From NCBI RefSeq assembly GCF_001989995.2, contig NZ_JAHGUP010000017.1, positions 62,001 through 126,000 of the forward strand: 64,000 nucleotides of DNA. Reading direction: 5' to 3'. Shown here piece after piece: positions 47,846 to 58,000 of the stretch (its first letter is position 1; every line of letters starts with the position of its first letter). The notes under the pieces were generated by a model. The model saw nothing but the letters and a program-made list of their open reading frames with translations, did no database searches and was not told the origin of the DNA. This DNA comes from Vibrio anguillarum (GTDB taxonomy: Bacteria > Pseudomonadota > Gammaproteobacteria > Enterobacterales > Vibrionaceae). Made by a program: the position numbers and the translations under genes.

Positions 47846-48031
47846 TCAATCATCTTCTATTAATTTATAAATCACAAACAATGCAGCCTCAAGCATCACC
47901 CATAACACGCAGGTGATTGTGACGTACTTATCATCGAAGATGCTGATGCCATGTAGAATAAGGTCATAGCCGAGGAAAACCCCAACCACAATAGCGATAA
48001 TAATTTGTAATATTTTAATAAAACGAGGCAT
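47846..48031 (-). CDS. Small two-helix membrane protein, 61 aa
   Basis: A 61-residue hydrophobic protein with two predicted membrane helices (about 7-27 and 38-57) joined by a short loop with FDDKY, and an acidic C-terminus (EDD). The N-terminus is basic. A very good ribosome site, AGGAGGG, sits 4-5 nt before the ATG, and a terminator follows, so it is a real gene. I recognise no family. It lies between fumarase and ycjX on the same strand. Confidence 0.78.
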   Translation of the reverse strand: MPRFIKILQIIIAIVVGVFLGYDLILHGISIFDDKYVTITCVLWVMLEAALFVIYKLIEDD

Positions 48032-48083
48032 CTACCCTCCTAGTTTTGCAAATGAGCATTTCAATTATCTACTGATTTATAGA

Positions 48084-48113
48084 CGATAACTGCAGCCTAA
48101 GCTGCAGTTATCG
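48084..48113 (-). terminator. Hairpin after fumarase
   Basis: CGATAACTGCAGC (48084-48096) pairs exactly with GCTGCAGTTATCG (48101-48113) around CTAA. It has no long T-run. Confidence 0.65.
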
Positions 48114-48134
48114 TGAGAACGCGATGAGATCAGA

Positions 48135-49655
48135 TTAAGCTTTCTTTTGAGCTTCGGCAATCTTCACTTTCCATGTGTCTGGGCCTATTTGGTGAGCATT
48201 CGCGCCACGCGAGTCCACCGCAACCGTGACTGGCATGTCTTCAACTTCGAATTCATAAATGGCTTCCATACCTAAATCTTCGAATGCCACCACGCGTGCT
48301 TTCTTAATCGCTTTCGCCACTAAGTAAGCCGCGCCACCCACCGCCATCAAGTAGACCGCTTTGTGGTTTTTGATTGACTCCACCGTCGCAGGTCCACGCT
48401 CTGCTTTGCCTATCATCCCCATAATGCCCGTTTCATCAAGCATCATGTCGGTAAATTTGTCCATACGTGTCGATGTGGTCGGGCCTGCTGGACCAACAAC
48501 TTCATCACCCACCGCATCAACGGGGCCAACGTAATAGATAAATTTACCTTTAAGATCGACGCCTTTAGGCAGCCCTTCGCCATTTTGCAACATTGCTTGG
48601 AGTCGTTTATGTGCGGCATCGCGGCCCGTTAAAATCTTACCGGAAAGAAGCAGTGTTTCACCGGTTTTCCATTCTTGAACCTCTTCTTTAGTAACCGCAT
48701 CAAGGTTGACGCGGCGCGCGCTTGCTCCTGCGTCCCACACAATTTGTGGCCAATCTTCTAGCTTTGGTGGTGTAAGTTCAGCAGGGCCCGTACCGTCTAG
48801 CGTAAAGTGAACATGGCGGGTCGCCGCACAGTTAGGGATCATACAAACAGGTTTAGACGCGGCGTGAGTCGGCGCTGTTTTGATTTTTACATCCACAACG
48901 GTGGTTAAGCCACCAAGCCCTTGCGCACCAATGCCTAAACGGTTCACGCGGTTAAAAATATCTAACCGCAGTTCTTCTTCCGCATTTTGTGGACCACGAT
49001 CAATCAGTTCTTGAATATCGATATGCTCCATCAGTGATTCTTTAGCAAGCACAGCCGCCTTTTCCGCGGTGCCGCCAATACCAATGCCGAGCATACCCGG
49101 AGGACACCAACCCGCCCCCATCAAGGGTACGGTTTTTTCTACCCATTCAGCAATGTCATCGGAAGGATTGAGCATTACCATCTTGGTTTTGTTCTCACTG
49201 CCGCCGCCTTTGGCTGCGATTTGGATGTCGACTTTATTTCCTGGCACCATATTGATATGAACGACAGCAGGCGTATTGTCTTTAGTATTAATACGCTTAC
49301 CAGCAGGATCCATTAATATAGAAGCGCGCAATGGGTTATCTGGATTGGTGTACGCTTGACGAACTCCTTCATCAATCATTTCTTGCACCGTGAGATCAGA
49401 CTCCCACTGCACATTCATACCAATGTTAACAAAACAGGTTACGATGCCGGTATCTTGGCAAATGGGTCGATGCCCTTCTGCTGACATGCGCGAGTTAATG
49501 AGAATTTGTGCGATCGCATCTTTCGCAGCTTGGCTCTCTTCTCGATGATAAGCCTTTTCTAGCGCTTGAATGAAGTCCAGAGGGTGGTAGTAAGAGATAT
49601 ATTGAAGAGCGTCAGCGACACTGCTGATCACATCCTGCTTGCGAATTACCGTCAT
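48135..49655 (-). CDS. fumA: Class I (iron-sulfur) fumarate hydratase
   Basis: A 506-residue single-chain class I fumarase joining the alpha and beta domains. Conserved blocks include ICQDTGIVTCFV with a cluster cysteine, KGGGSENKTKMVMLNP, GIGIGGTAEKAAVLAK, and the C-terminal VGPVDAVGDEVVGPAGPTT-type segment with the TSTRMDKF motif. It hydrates fumarate to malate with an oxygen-sensitive [4Fe-4S] cluster. I chose ATG 49655 (MTVIRKQDVI), the usual family start, rather than a frame 54 bp longer. Divergent from pabB. The enterobacterial FumA/FumB distinction cannot be made. Confidence 0.93.
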   Translation of the reverse strand: MTVIRKQDVISSVADALQYISYYHPLDFIQALEKAYHREESQAAKDAIAQILINSRMSAEGHRPICQDTGIVTCFVNIGMNVQWESDLTVQEMIDEGVRQAYTNPDNPLRASILMDPAGKRINTKDNTPAVVHINMVPGNKVDIQIAAKGGGSENKTKMVMLNPSDDIAEWVEKTVPLMGAGWCPPGMLGIGIGGTAEKAAVLAKESLMEHIDIQELIDRGPQNAEEELRLDIFNRVNRLGIGAQGLGGLTTVVDVKIKTAPTHAASKPVCMIPNCAATRHVHFTLDGTGPAELTPPKLEDWPQIVWDAGASARRVNLDAVTKEEVQEWKTGETLLLSGKILTGRDAAHKRLQAMLQNGEGLPKGVDLKGKFIYYVGPVDAVGDEVVGPAGPTTSTRMDKFTDMMLDETGIMGMIGKAERGPATVESIKNHKAVYLMAVGGAAYLVAKAIKKARVVAFEDLGMEAIYEFEVEDMPVTVAVDSRGANAHQIGPDTWKVKIAEAQKKA

Positions 49656-49849
49656 TGCGTGCCTCGTTATTGTTATGCTTCCCTTGACTGTTGCGTGTTC
49701 CTCATTCAATAAGCGGTAAGCTTCTCAGCAAAAAATCAACTTATTGATGTGATTCAATCAAGTAGCAGCTTTTAATTTGCATTTTATGATACTCTTGCTT
49801 TACTCAACACGCCATGCAGTGATCGGTCTCTTTGTCACAAATTACGCAA

Positions 49850-51223
49850 ATGAACAACAACGAATTCAATCATATCCAAGTTAACGCACTGACTTACCAT
49901 GTCGAACTCGCTCACCAATTGTTTTCTAAAATCGAAGACTGCCCGTGGGCTATGCTGTTGCGCTCCGCCTCTAAGACGCATATCGATAGCCGTTTTGATA
50001 TTTTAGTCGCTGAACCACTGGTCACCTTAGTGACACAAGGGGATAAAACGACGGTATGCGAACCGCAGTCTCGTTATGATTCTCAGGTAGACCCATTCCA
50101 ACTGCTCAAACAGTTGCAGCAGCAGTATTTGCCCGATGTTCAAAGCGATATAGACCTTCCTTTCGTGGGCGGTGCACTCGGTTATTTTGCCTATGACTTA
50201 GGGCGGCAGATAGAACGAATTCCAACGCTTGCTGAGCACGATCTATCCACACCTGATATGGCGATTGGTCTCTATCAATGGGCTGTGGTCGTTGATCATT
50301 TGCACCAAGCCGCCTATGTGGTAGGCAATCATATTGATGAGGCATGGCAATGGCTCAACACCCAGAATCCAAAAAACAACGGCCATTTTGCATTACGCTC
50401 TGATTGGCAATCCAACATGAGTAAAGAGAGCTACCAACGGAAATTTGAGCAAATCCAGCACTATTTGCTCAGTGGTGATTGTTATCAAATCAACCTTGCA
50501 CAGCGTTTTCAAGCGCATTATGAAGGCAGTGAATGGCAAGCTTATCAAAAACTGGAAGCGTTTAATTGCGCACCATTTTCGGCTTTTATTCGCTTAGAGA
50601 AGTCAGCGATTTTGAGTGTCTCTCCCGAACGTTTTATGCAGGTCAAACACAACATTATCGAAACTAAGCCGATAAAAGGCACCCGACCAAGAAGCGATAA
50701 CCCCAGCATTGACGCCGCTAACGCGGCAGACCTTGCTTGCGCAGAAAAAGATCAAGCAGAAAACTTGATGATCGTTGACCTATTACGAAACGATGTTGGC
50801 CGTGTGGCAAAACCGGGGTCTGTACATGTGCCTAAGCTGTTCGATATTGAAAGTTTTCCTGCCGTGCATCACCTTGTGAGTACCATTCGCGCAGAACTTG
50901 ATTCTGCCTATTGCGCGGCCGATCTATTAAGAGCCAGCTTCCCCGGAGGCTCAATTACTGGCGCACCAAAAGTACGTGCAATGGAAATTATTGAGGAGTT
51001 AGAGCCTCACCGCCGTAGCGCTTACTGTGGCAGTATCGGCTATATTAGCCGCCACGGGATAATGGACAGCAGTATTGCTATCCGAACTTTGGTGGCAGAG
51101 AAGCAACAACTGCACGTTTGGGCTGGTGGCGGTATTGTTGCCGATAGTCAGTGTGAGCTTGAATATCAGGAGACACTGGATAAACTGAGCCGAATTTTAC
51201 CTGTGCTCGAACAATCTCGTTAA
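49850..51223 (+). CDS. pabB: Aminodeoxychorismate synthase component I
   Basis: A 457-residue chorismate-utilising enzyme (E. coli PabB is 453). The C-terminal half holds the conserved blocks SPERFMQ, ETKPIKGTRPR, AENLMIVDLLRNDVGR, HHLVSTI and FPGGSITGAPKVRAMEIIEELE; the PIKGT lysine is the PabB-type active-site residue, which separates it from TrpE. With PabA it makes 4-amino-4-deoxychorismate for folate. I used ATG 49850; a TTG 18 bp upstream would add six residues. Followed after 65 bp by the Nudix gene, probably in one transcript. Confidence 0.94.
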   Translation: MNNNEFNHIQVNALTYHVELAHQLFSKIEDCPWAMLLRSASKTHIDSRFDILVAEPLVTLVTQGDKTTVCEPQSRYDSQVDPFQLLKQLQQQYLPDVQSDIDLPFVGGALGYFAYDLGRQIERIPTLAEHDLSTPDMAIGLYQWAVVVDHLHQAAYVVGNHIDEAWQWLNTQNPKNNGHFALRSDWQSNMSKESYQRKFEQIQHYLLSGDCYQINLAQRFQAHYEGSEWQAYQKLEAFNCAPFSAFIRLEKSAILSVSPERFMQVKHNIIETKPIKGTRPRSDNPSIDAANAADLACAEKDQAENLMIVDLLRNDVGRVAKPGSVHVPKLFDIESFPAVHHLVSTIRAELDSAYCAADLLRASFPGGSITGAPKVRAMEIIEELEPHRRSAYCGSIGYISRHGIMDSSIAIRTLVAEKQQLHVWAGGGIVADSQCELEYQETLDKLSRILPVLEQSR

Positions 51224-51288
51224 CCTTTCCAAGGTTTATTGAACTAGGCTAAAAAGAGGTAGACGCAAAATCCGAATAGGTAACGAAA

Positions 51289-51918
51289 ATGAAGAGAAAC
51301 AGCGTACAGACTGCGACCCCCTTGACAAAAGATCGGCTTATCCAGCGCTTTCAGTTGCAACAACCTGAGCCTTATCATGAAGAATCTATCCGTCGTGTGG
51401 CACACCTTGCTCCTCAAACCTTGCGTAAGGCTTCGGTGTTAATTGGTTTTGTTGAGAGGCCAAATGGCCTAAACGTAGTATTAACCAAAAGAGCTGCGAA
51501 CCTTAAACATCATCCGGGACAAATCAGTTTTCCTGGCGGGAAATATGAGGAAGTCGATGGCTCGCTGCAGATCACTGCGCTTCGTGAAGTAAGAGAAGAA
51601 ATTGGAATTCTAGCAAACGACATTACTATTTTTGGGCAACTGCCTGAATTGGTTACCGTCAGTAAATTTGTAGTGACGCCCTTTCTTGCTTTTATCAACC
51701 CCAATTACAAGGCCATTATTGATACCAATGAAGTGGACGAAATATTTGAAGTTCCCGCCCACCACCTGTTTGATCGAAACAAACTCTATAGCGAATTATT
51801 TCAAGTAAAAAATCAACGACATCGCGTTTTCGCCATCCCTTATCAACATCATTTTATTTGGGGGATGACAGCGCAGATCATTCATGTTTTGCAAAAACAA
51901 GTTATTCAACCTCATTAA
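51289..51918 (+). CDS. nudL: Nudix hydrolase, CoA pyrophosphatase-like
   Basis: A 209-residue NudL-type protein. The Nudix box is complete: GGKYEEVDG...REVREEIGI. The upstream signature KRAANLKHHPGQISFPGGK is the UPF0035/CoA-pyrophosphatase motif. The family cleaves CoA and its derivatives to 4'-phosphopantetheine and 3',5'-ADP. It follows pabB on the same strand. The next gene (sdaC) has its own ~300-bp upstream region. Confidence 0.9.
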   Translation: MKRNSVQTATPLTKDRLIQRFQLQQPEPYHEESIRRVAHLAPQTLRKASVLIGFVERPNGLNVVLTKRAANLKHHPGQISFPGGKYEEVDGSLQITALREVREEIGILANDITIFGQLPELVTVSKFVVTPFLAFINPNYKAIIDTNEVDEIFEVPAHHLFDRNKLYSELFQVKNQRHRVFAIPYQHHFIWGMTAQIIHVLQKQVIQPH

Positions 51919-52217
51919 TATTCAAACTATTCAACCATAAGTTTAAATAACACGGATGATTATTTTTCCTTATCCCGTCCAAAAGCAAACGTTTGGCATG
52001 AATAAATGTTAATCGAAGCATTATATTGATAACTTTTACTAATCCAAATCATTAACATTACTCACATGTAGCACGCCATTTTCGTGATCAAAAATGGGTT
52101 TTTGACATATCATTCAATAAGCCAGAACGTTACATGATTTAGATCTAGTTTTCGAATGAGAAAATTATGCAAAATGCGCTCGACTTATTTCCTGTTCCAA
52201 AAAATGAGTAATACAAT
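51919..52217 (+). promoter_or_regulatory. Upstream region of sdaC with a possible attenuator
   Basis: 299 bp. CCATTTT (52076-52082) and AAAATGG (52091-52097) form a 7-bp stem with an 8-nt loop followed by GTTTTTG, a terminator-like structure that could end the nudL transcript or attenuate sdaC. No clear CRP or Lrp site stands out. Confidence 0.4.
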
Positions 52218-53471
52218 ATGAACACAACAACTTCGTCGGCATCTGCCGTACAATCCTCTAGCAAGTGGACTTATAAAGATTTCACTTGGTGTCTTTCACT
52301 TTTTGGTACAGCCGTTGGTGCCGGTGTACTTTTCCTTCCAATTAAAGCTGGTGCGGGTGGTTTTTGGCCATTAGTAATGTTAGCCCTAATTGCGGCGCCA
52401 ATGACTTGGTTCGCACATAAAGGCTTAGCTCGCTTTGTTCTTTCTTCAAAAAATGTTGATTCTGATATTACTGACACAGTAGAAGAGCATTTTGGTAAAA
52501 CTGGCGCAAACCTTATTACGTTCGCATACTTTTTCGCCATCTACCCTATCGTTCTTATCTACGGCGTTGGTATCACAAACACCGTTGATTCCTTCCTTGT
52601 TAACCAAGTTGGCATGGAATCGATTCCTCGTTGGTTACTTTCTGGTGCGCTGATTGTGGCAATGACGGCTGGCGTAGTATTTGGTAAAGAGCTGATGCTA
52701 AAAGCGACGTCTGCCATGGTGTATCCGCTGGTTTTCATTTTATTAGCTCTTTCTTTCTACCTTATCCCAGATTGGAACACTTCAATGATGGAAGTAGCGC
52801 CTGATTGGTCTGCCATGCCAACCATCGTTTGGCTTGCTATTCCTATCATCGTGTTTTCTTTCAACCACAGCCCAATCATCAGCCAGTTCTCTAAAGAACA
52901 ACGCCTACAATACGGTGACAATGCGGTAAAGAAAACAGATATGATCACTGGTGGCGCGGCCATGATGCTGATGGGTTTTGTGATGTTCTTCGTGTTCTCT
53001 GTTGTGCTGTCTCTGTCGCCAGAGCAGCTCGCGTTAGCAAAAGAGCAAAACATTTCTGTGCTTTCTTATCTAGCAAACATTCATGAATCACCAATCATCT
53101 CTTACATGGGTCCTCTTGTTGCCTTTGCAGCGATTACCTCTAGTTACTTTGGTCACTTTTTAGGGGCGCATGAAGGCCTAGTTGGTTTGATTAAATCTCG
53201 CTCAAATAGCTCAGTAAGCAAGATTGAAAAGATGTCACTGATTTTCATCGTGTTGACTACTTGGATTGTAGCGATTGTAAACCCAAGCATTCTAGGCATG
53301 ATTGAAACCATGGGTGCACCGATGATTGCTGGTATCTTGTTCCTACTGCCCGTATTTGCAATGCACAAGGTTCCTGCAATGGCGAAGTTCAAGACTTCAG
53401 CACCAGTACAGATTTTCACAACTATCTGTGGTCTTGCTGCTATTACTTCTGTAATCTACGGCGCTCTTTAA
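52218..53471 (+). CDS. sdaC: Serine/threonine:H+ symporter, SdaC-type
   Basis: A 417-residue HAAAP-family transporter with eleven hydrophobic segments. FGTAVGAGVLFLPIKAGAGG in helix 1 is the amino-acid-binding signature of the family, and FFAIYPIVLIYGVGITNTVD and HSPIISQFSKEQR are typical of SdaC/TdcC. It imports serine with protons. It is directly upstream of the serine deaminase gene, so the two form a serine-catabolic unit. Codon use looks like that of a highly expressed gene. A terminator-like hairpin separates it from sdaA. Confidence 0.93.
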   Translation: MNTTTSSASAVQSSSKWTYKDFTWCLSLFGTAVGAGVLFLPIKAGAGGFWPLVMLALIAAPMTWFAHKGLARFVLSSKNVDSDITDTVEEHFGKTGANLITFAYFFAIYPIVLIYGVGITNTVDSFLVNQVGMESIPRWLLSGALIVAMTAGVVFGKELMLKATSAMVYPLVFILLALSFYLIPDWNTSMMEVAPDWSAMPTIVWLAIPIIVFSFNHSPIISQFSKEQRLQYGDNAVKKTDMITGGAAMMLMGFVMFFVFSVVLSLSPEQLALAKEQNISVLSYLANIHESPIISYMGPLVAFAAITSSYFGHFLGAHEGLVGLIKSRSNSSVSKIEKMSLIFIVLTTWIVAIVNPSILGMIETMGAPMIAGILFLLPVFAMHKVPAMAKFKTSAPVQIFTTICGLAAITSVIYGAL

Positions 53472-53528
53472 TCTGGTGGTTATATCAACCGTCATGAATA
53501 CTGCATACAGAACATAACTATAATAATG

Positions 53529-53553
53529 AGCCTCCCTCTTAGCTAGGGGGGCT
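53529..53553 (+). terminator. Hairpin between sdaC and sdaA
   Basis: AGCCTCCCT pairs with AGGGGGGCT (one G-U) around a 7-nt loop, followed by TACTTTT. It may lower expression of sdaA relative to sdaC. Confidence 0.6.
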
Positions 53554-53572
53554 TACTTTTGAGGTAATCGAT

Positions 53573-54934
53573 ATGATTAGTGTATTTGATATCTATAAAA
53601 TCGGTGTTGGTCCTTCAAGCTCACACACAGTGGGACCAATGAAAGCGGGTAAAGAGTTTATTGATGATTTACGTTCAATGGGAAAATTGCGCGACATCAC
53701 TAAAATCACCGTGGACGTTTATGGTTCATTATCACTGACAGGGAAAGGTCACCACACAGATATCGCTATCATCATGGGTCTTGCTGGTAATACCCCTGAG
53801 AAAGTTGATATCGATGCTATTCCAGGCTTTATCGCACGCGTTGAAGAAACCGAGCGTCTTCCCGTTGGTATGCACTGTCATACCGTATCGTTTCCTAAAG
53901 AAGGTGGAATGAATTTCCACAAAACGAATTTGTCCTTGCACGAAAACGGCATGCAGATCCACGCGTGGATCGATGATGAAGTCGTTTACTCAAAAACCTA
54001 CTACTCTATCGGCGGTGGTTTTATCGTTGATGAAGAAAACTTTGGTAAAGAAAAAGAGAACCCTATTAAAGTTCCTTATGTCTTCACTAGCGCTGACGAG
54101 ATGATGAACCAATGCAAAGAGAGTGGTCTTTCCATCAGTACGCTGGTTATGGCTAACGAAAAAGCACTGCATTCTGATGAAGAAGTTCGTACTTACTTTG
54201 CCAATATTTGGAAAACCATGCGCGAATGTATGGACCGAGGTATGAATACTGAAGGTATCTTACCAGGGCCTCTTCGTGTTCCACGCCGAGCAGCAGCACT
54301 TCGTCAACAGTTAATGACCTCAGAAAAAACCACTAATGATCCAATGGCGGTCGTTGACTGGGTAAACATGTACGCTTTTGCAGTGAACGAAGAAAATGCC
54401 GCGGGTGGGCGTGTGGTGACGGCACCTACTAATGGCGCATGCGGTATTATTCCTGCAGTGTTAGCCTATTACGATAAATTCATTCAAACCGTTACTGAAA
54501 AAGACTATATCCGTTACTTTGCCGCCTCTGGAGCTATCGGTGGGCTTTACAAACGTAACGCTTCTATTTCTGGTGCGGAAGTGGGTTGTCAAGGTGAAGT
54601 AGGTGTTGCCTGTTCGATGGCAGCCGCAGGCCTTGCAGAACTGATGGGTGGAAGCCCTGAACAAGTTTGCATGGCCGCTGAAATTGCGATGGAACATAAC
54701 TTGGGCTTAACCTGTGACCCTGTCGCAGGACAAGTACAAGTGCCTTGTATCGAGCGCAATGGTATTGCTGCAGTGAAAGCGATCAACGCAACGCGGATGG
54801 CGCTACGCCGCTCATCGGCACCTCGTGTTTCGCTTGATAAAGTGATCGAAACCATGCTTGAGACAGGTAAAGATATGAACGCCAAATATCGTGAAACGTC
54901 CCAAGGTGGTTTAGCGATTAAAGTCGTTTGCTAA
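53573..54934 (+). CDS. sdaA: L-serine ammonia-lyase (serine deaminase)
   Basis: A 453-residue single-chain type II iron-sulfur L-serine dehydratase. [16 protein letters not shown] at the start, [14 protein letters not shown] in the middle and [21 protein letters not shown] near the end carry the substrate-binding residues and cluster cysteines. It deaminates serine to pyruvate and ammonia in the cytoplasm; the [4Fe-4S] cluster is oxygen-sensitive. It follows sdaC by 101 bp and has a GAGGTAAT ribosome region. A strong terminator follows. Confidence 0.96.
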   Translation: MISVFDIYKIGVGPSSSHTVGPMKAGKEFIDDLRSMGKLRDITKITVDVYGSLSLTGKGHHTDIAIIMGLAGNTPEKVDIDAIPGFIARVEETERLPVGMHCHTVSFPKEGGMNFHKTNLSLHENGMQIHAWIDDEVVYSKTYYSIGGGFIVDEENFGKEKENPIKVPYVFTSADEMMNQCKESGLSISTLVMANEKALHSDEEVRTYFANIWKTMRECMDRGMNTEGILPGPLRVPRRAAALRQQLMTSEKTTNDPMAVVDWVNMYAFAVNEENAAGGRVVTAPTNGACGIIPAVLAYYDKFIQTVTEKDYIRYFAASGAIGGLYKRNASISGAEVGCQGEVGVACSMAAAGLAELMGGSPEQVCMAAEIAMEHNLGLTCDPVAGQVQVPCIERNGIAAVKAINATRMALRRSSAPRVSLDKVIETMLETGKDMNAKYRETSQGGLAIKVVC

Positions 54935-54976
54935 CGAACACCTATCTATTTAAAAACCTCGTTCATTAAAACTTAA

Positions 54977-55002
54977 CGCCACTCGCTTAACAGCGAGTGG
55001 CG
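54977..55002. terminator. Terminator between sdaA and the M66 protease gene
   Basis: CGCCACTCGCT (54977-54987) pairs exactly with AGCGAGTGGCG (54992-55002) around a 4-nt loop, followed by CATTTTAC. It lies between convergent genes. Confidence 0.85.
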
Positions 55003-55038
55003 CATTTTACGACTTTACCTCACGATCCAGTGAGGAAC

Positions 55039-58000
55039 TTAAAACTGACCGAGATATTCCCAGCTACTGTTGGTTGGATTAGGATCGGTTGGGTAAGGGA
55101 AATAACCGTACTTAGTCACTTTCAAGCGGTAATAATGATAGCCGCCACGGAAAGCGTATTGATAAATATCGTTCACTTGACCACGCTGGCCATCACTGCC
55201 CCACACGCCCATCGCATCTTGTTGATACCACTCCAGTAGCGTACGTTCAAAGCTTGCCAAATCACGATTTAATTCCGCAAGATAAGCTTGAATGGTGCTG
55301 TCGCTGCCAAGATAAACCCAATCTAGGTTTGACTCTCCGAGCATCGGGAAAGCTTCCCCCTCTCCTGGGCGTTTTTGGATAAAGTAATGGTTTTCACCAT
55401 CGATTTGCCCAACAAACACCGCATTTTGCGCCTTATCCCAAGTGGTTGAGGTACGCTCATCCCATGTCAATAAGCGGGATACACCAAAATAGCTTTGTAC
55501 ACGCGCTTCAATGCTCACACCAGCCGCTCTATTGAGCTTGATTGGGTTGAAAGCAAAGTTCACATAGCGATCTGCCGAACCTAGGTATTTCCAACCTTGA
55601 TTACTGGTTTGATCGGCCGGGAATGCGCCAGCATCTACCATACGCATTACAAAGTAATCACGCATGCCCGTTTCTGGGTTCGGGTAGACATACAATGCCC
55701 CCGCTCGGCGCTCCGCTTTCGTCACGCCATTGTTTAGAACGCCACGCCCATAGTGTTCGGCCACAAAAGCATCAAACTCAGCGATCGTTGCAAAATCCGT
55801 GTTCAGCAGAGTTTCATTCTGTGCGAAGGTTGGTGTCATATCTACCACTTGGCTGTATCCGTACTCTTGGCCAATGATGATTGGGCCTTTGAGCTTATCC
55901 AGCGGCGGGTTCTGATCTGGCGTCATTCGAGTCAGTTCTGTTTCACCACCTCGATCCGAACAATGCAAACTCACTTGAGTTGGTACTCCATTCTCCATCG
56001 ATAAGTTAACGTGGAACTTGTTACTTTCATTGCCAGCGTGGCGAGAGGCACTCAATCGAACTTGTTCGCGGATCCCATCTGCAAATTCAACATCCAACTG
56101 ACACTGGCCCTGAACCTGGTAAGTAGGACGCAACACTTCATCGCCACGAATGGCATAGCGCCACGTTTGGCCATTTTTATGCATCACACCTGCAACCTGT
56201 TCACAGTGATTACCGACGACAAATCCAGCTCCATCGTGATCATTTCCAGACTTATTGAGTGTACATAGGCTCACTTCACCGACATCGGCCGTCGGTGTGT
56301 AAGTCACCGTTCCGCGACCATACTTGGAAAGCAGTTCATACTCGCCTTGTGCAGAAGTCATGTTCACGTTGATGTTCCATGTCACATCGCGTCCAACAGA
56401 ACAACGGTCGGTACTGGGTTCAACTCCACCGACAAACTGCGATCTATCGCTATTGGCCGCTTGGAAAGTAAACTTACACAAACGTTGCTGCTCACCATCT
56501 ATGCGTAATGTTTGCCAAATATCGCTATCGAGCAGTGCCTGAGTCAGGTTCGCCACCGCTTGCCAACCTTCCAGCTGATAATCCCCTTGCTCTGGCTGTG
56601 GCAGCTCAAACACGTTGCCATAATTCGAGTAAATCAGAGGATAGATTTGGCTAGGGTTCTCATTCTGCGGATCGTAAATCCCCAATAAAGTAACTACGGG
56701 TACGCCCACTTGCTGCGGTTTCGGTGTATCGGTTTCTACCGCTTTATAACGTTGGGTACTCTGATCCCACTGCACATAACCGCTTGGGCTGTTGCTATCA
56801 AGGTTAAAACCGTTGTTCATCCAACGCTGTGCTTTGCGCGACTGAGCCGGATGCTCCAAGGTAAAGCGGCTGATGGTGCCAACGTACTCTTGTTCACCGC
56901 CATTTTGTGCATCACGCAGGAAACGGAACGCATCTTTAAACGGCGGTACAATATCGTCACCTTGCTGTTGGGTGTAAACGTCGCCTTTCCAGTGCAAGTT
57001 ACCGATAAAGCGTTGCTGGAACGCATCCCAACCCCAGCCAGATTCCATATCGTGAATCGACGCCATATATGGGTAGTGGCCAAGCCCATAGTTATGGCCC
57101 AGTTCATGGGACCATTCATTGCCGGTAGTATTTTGCAGGGTTACTTTACCGCCACCGCCACTGCCGCCATGAACCACAACTTGAGCTAAATCTGTACCTT
57201 CTTTGGTATACACCCCGACGTTGGTGTGTGCGGTAATGTGGTTGTAGCGGCGGTTGTATTGCTGCGAATAACCCGCACTACTCACAATGCCGACGTTGGC
57301 GTTGTTAACACCTGTAGAGACCAACGCTTTACCGATCGCTTCACGCATATCGCCGCTGTGCCAACCACCCGTACTCGCACTCTTATCGGTGTACACCACA
57401 CCATTTGGCATAGTGACAACAGGGAAATAGGCAGGAGTGTAGTCAGCCATCACCAATTTAGACGCGGGTATTTTTTGGAAATAATCCGCGGCCAAAGTTG
57501 GAAGATTTTGAATCATCGTATTGCGGTTACGCGGTTGAGTCAGCATGCCCATGTCGATATTTTGAATCACCAACTCAGGCGCACCACCAACCTGGATGTC
57601 TCCTTGGCTGAGCACACCTTCACGGCCTAAGTTGTCGGTCAAGCGCAGTGAGAGCTCCGGCTTCATCCAGTTCCATTGCAGCGGCAGTGACCAAGCGTGA
57701 TGAGAGAACACCACCTTCATACGGCCATTCTCTGGCTGATCCGATGCGGCCAGAGCACTGGGCGGCAGCATCAAGGTGGTGTGCACTAATTCGCCATCGA
57801 GGAACACTTCGGCGCGGACTTGGTTAATCTCTTCCCCTTGTTGCGGGGTAAACAGCAGCATCGCTTCACGGTTCATGATCGCATCGAGATGACCTTGACC
57901 AGTTAACTCATTGCTATTCGGCGCGACTGATGTATGGGTTTGAGTAATGCCCAACCCACCCTCTAAACTGCCTTGCAAATGGTTCGGGGTTGGGATTTCA

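Noticed and set aside
57226..57630. 134-codon frame antisense to the M66 protease
   Set aside because: Shadow frame of a GC-rich gene; no ribosome site or domain.
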